In this document: piece after piece, positions 31,800 to 32,621 of the stretch
Position numbering within the stretch: position 1 is the stretch's first letter
Layout of the letters: each line of letters opens with the position of its first letter
Source: Chromera velia
Taxonomy: Eukaryota > Sar > Chromeraceae
DNA length: 32,621 nt
Direction of reading: 5' to 3'
Assembly (NCBI GenBank): GCA_018398765.1
Contig: JAHBMJ010003647.1
Coordinates: forward strand, 22,501-55,121
The notes under the pieces: generated by a model
What the model was told of the DNA's origin: nothing
Seen by the model: the letters and a program-made list of their open reading frames with translations, nothing else
The model's database searches: none
Position numbers and translations under genes: made by a program

Positions 31800-32240
31800 T
31801 AGGAAAGAGCAAAAATGTAACTAGAAATGTAGCTTGTGTAAATAAATACAGACTTATGATAATCGGAAGAACGGTTTTGCGGAACTAGGTGGGAAAGCAA
31901 CTAAAGAGATCAATAAAGTTGAATAATTTGCAACGACTTGAAACTAGTTTCAAACTGTATAAAAACACTTTTTAATGTTTTTTAGGGGGCCATATAAAAA
32001 TTTATTTGAGTGCCAATGGCACGCAAGACCCCCCCCCCCCCNCCCCCCTAGACCTTTTCGCTTCGGCACGCAAATGTTTTTCTTTTAAATTTTTTTTTTG
32101 ACACTAATTTTTTTACCACTTAGAGTTCAAAATCATGTTGAACAACCACTAAAACTTAAGTTAAAAACTTGTTAAAAACTCAAATTTGAATTATTATGCA
32201 AAAATTATGCGATCGATATATATCTGCGACAGGTTTGTTC
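31800..32240. other. AT-rich island
   Basis: Composition drops to AT-rich directly after GGCGCC at 31794-31799, resembling the islands at 1586-2700 and 11880-12400. No long open frame. It includes a short inverted repeat GTGCC-AAT-GGCAC at 32010-32022. Confidence 0.45.
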
Positions 32241-32621
32241 AATGCAATTTAGTGATCAAATGGCAAAGTGCGCAGGCATTGGATCATCCTTCTGCAGTAG
32301 AGAGACAGAAAAATGCATGCACTTTCGGAAGAAACTGAAAAGCAGCAACAGGGGCGTTGATGAAACAAATAAATTTTTTGAGCACTGCAGGGCATCAGAG
32401 GAGACTTATCAAGGGGGGGGATGAGGGAGTCATGGAGGGGGAATGAAAATGTTAGACCTCTGGTGCTTCAGAACCAGATGACATCTGGAGAAACTATTTG
32501 GTGGCTTTTATGTGGCAACCATAGGGATCAAGATTAAGCACTTATGGCTTGTCCACCAGACCCTACTGAGATGAATACCCAAAAAAGGCTCGATGGCACG
32601 CAAAGACCCCCCCCCCCCCCC
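32016..32621 (+). repeat. Direct repeats of ATGGCACGCAA(A)GAC plus poly-C
   Basis: ATGGCACGCAAGAC followed by a long C run (with one N at 32042) lies at 32016-32048. The near-identical ATGGCACGCAAAGAC plus C run lies at 32593-32621, where the window stops. GGCACGCAAA occurs a third time at 32065-32074. The two full copies are 577 bases apart in the same orientation, which suggests a repeat unit or the ends of an element. Confidence 0.7.
32242..32424 (+). other. Possible short coding remnant between poly-C repeats
   Basis: A 60-codon frame starts at ATG 32242. It has mixed, protein-like composition with several Cys and His residues and ends at a TGA just after a G8 run (32414-32421). In another frame, 32452-32550 also reads without stops as protein-like sequence (PLVLQNQMTSGETIWW within it). 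Together they could be a frameshifted remnant of a mobile-element protein or an exon of an unknown gene. I recognise no family. Confidence 0.2.

Overview
This is nuclear DNA of a eukaryotic protist. Coding regions are split by many short introns that begin GT and mostly end TGCAG. The intergenic DNA is packed with GA, GAAA, TTCC, CA and TG microsatellites. One scaffold gap (324 N) and one isolated N in a poly-C run show a draft assembly. My best guess is a chromerid-type alveolate alga such as Chromera. This rests only on gene architecture, overall base composition, and one small protein whose signal peptide is followed at once by aromatic residues, as in complex red plastids. No rRNA, plastid or other species-diagnostic gene is present.

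Layout. (1) 168-932 (+): last exon of an MscS/MSL-type mechanosensitive channel. (2) 933-3407: non-coding, with an AT-rich island and a purine-rich tract. (3) 3408-4085 (+): a tentative small gene broken by the assembly gap. (4) 4516-5527 (-): a three-exon gene for a 147-residue secreted or plastid-targeted protein of unknown family. (5) 5528-6141: a divergent control region with several perfect palindromes. (6) 6142-7982 (+): a gene for a ~556-residue acidic, disordered protein with a Cys/Lys-rich N-terminus and an RVSF motif that could dock protein phosphatase 1. Its start codon appears to be split by an intron. (7) 7983-21002: about 13 kb in which I find no convincing gene. (8) 21003-25432 (-): a four-exon gene for a 1098-residue protein whose C-terminal ~255 residues form a 2'-5'-oligoadenylate synthetase (OAS)-like nucleotidyltransferase, preceded by ~840 mostly disordered residues. 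(9) 25433-26411: a second divergent control region. (10) 26412-31076 (+): a ten-exon gene for the CCT/TRiC chaperonin zeta subunit (CCT6, 533 residues). (11) 31077-32621: CA microsatellite, an AT-rich island, and a GGCACGCAA/poly-C repeat that ends the window.

The genes do not form one pathway. CCT6 is housekeeping and is the best-supported model; its protein conservation fixes nine introns and so calibrates splice-site calls elsewhere. The most interesting gene is the OAS-like protein. It keeps the G-x-x-G-K-G-T loop and the OAS C-terminal signatures, but the first catalytic Asp is replaced by Ser and the third appears to be Glu. It sits head to head with CCT6. Across the window, donor sites always have G at +5 but rarely A at +3, and introns are almost all phase 0.
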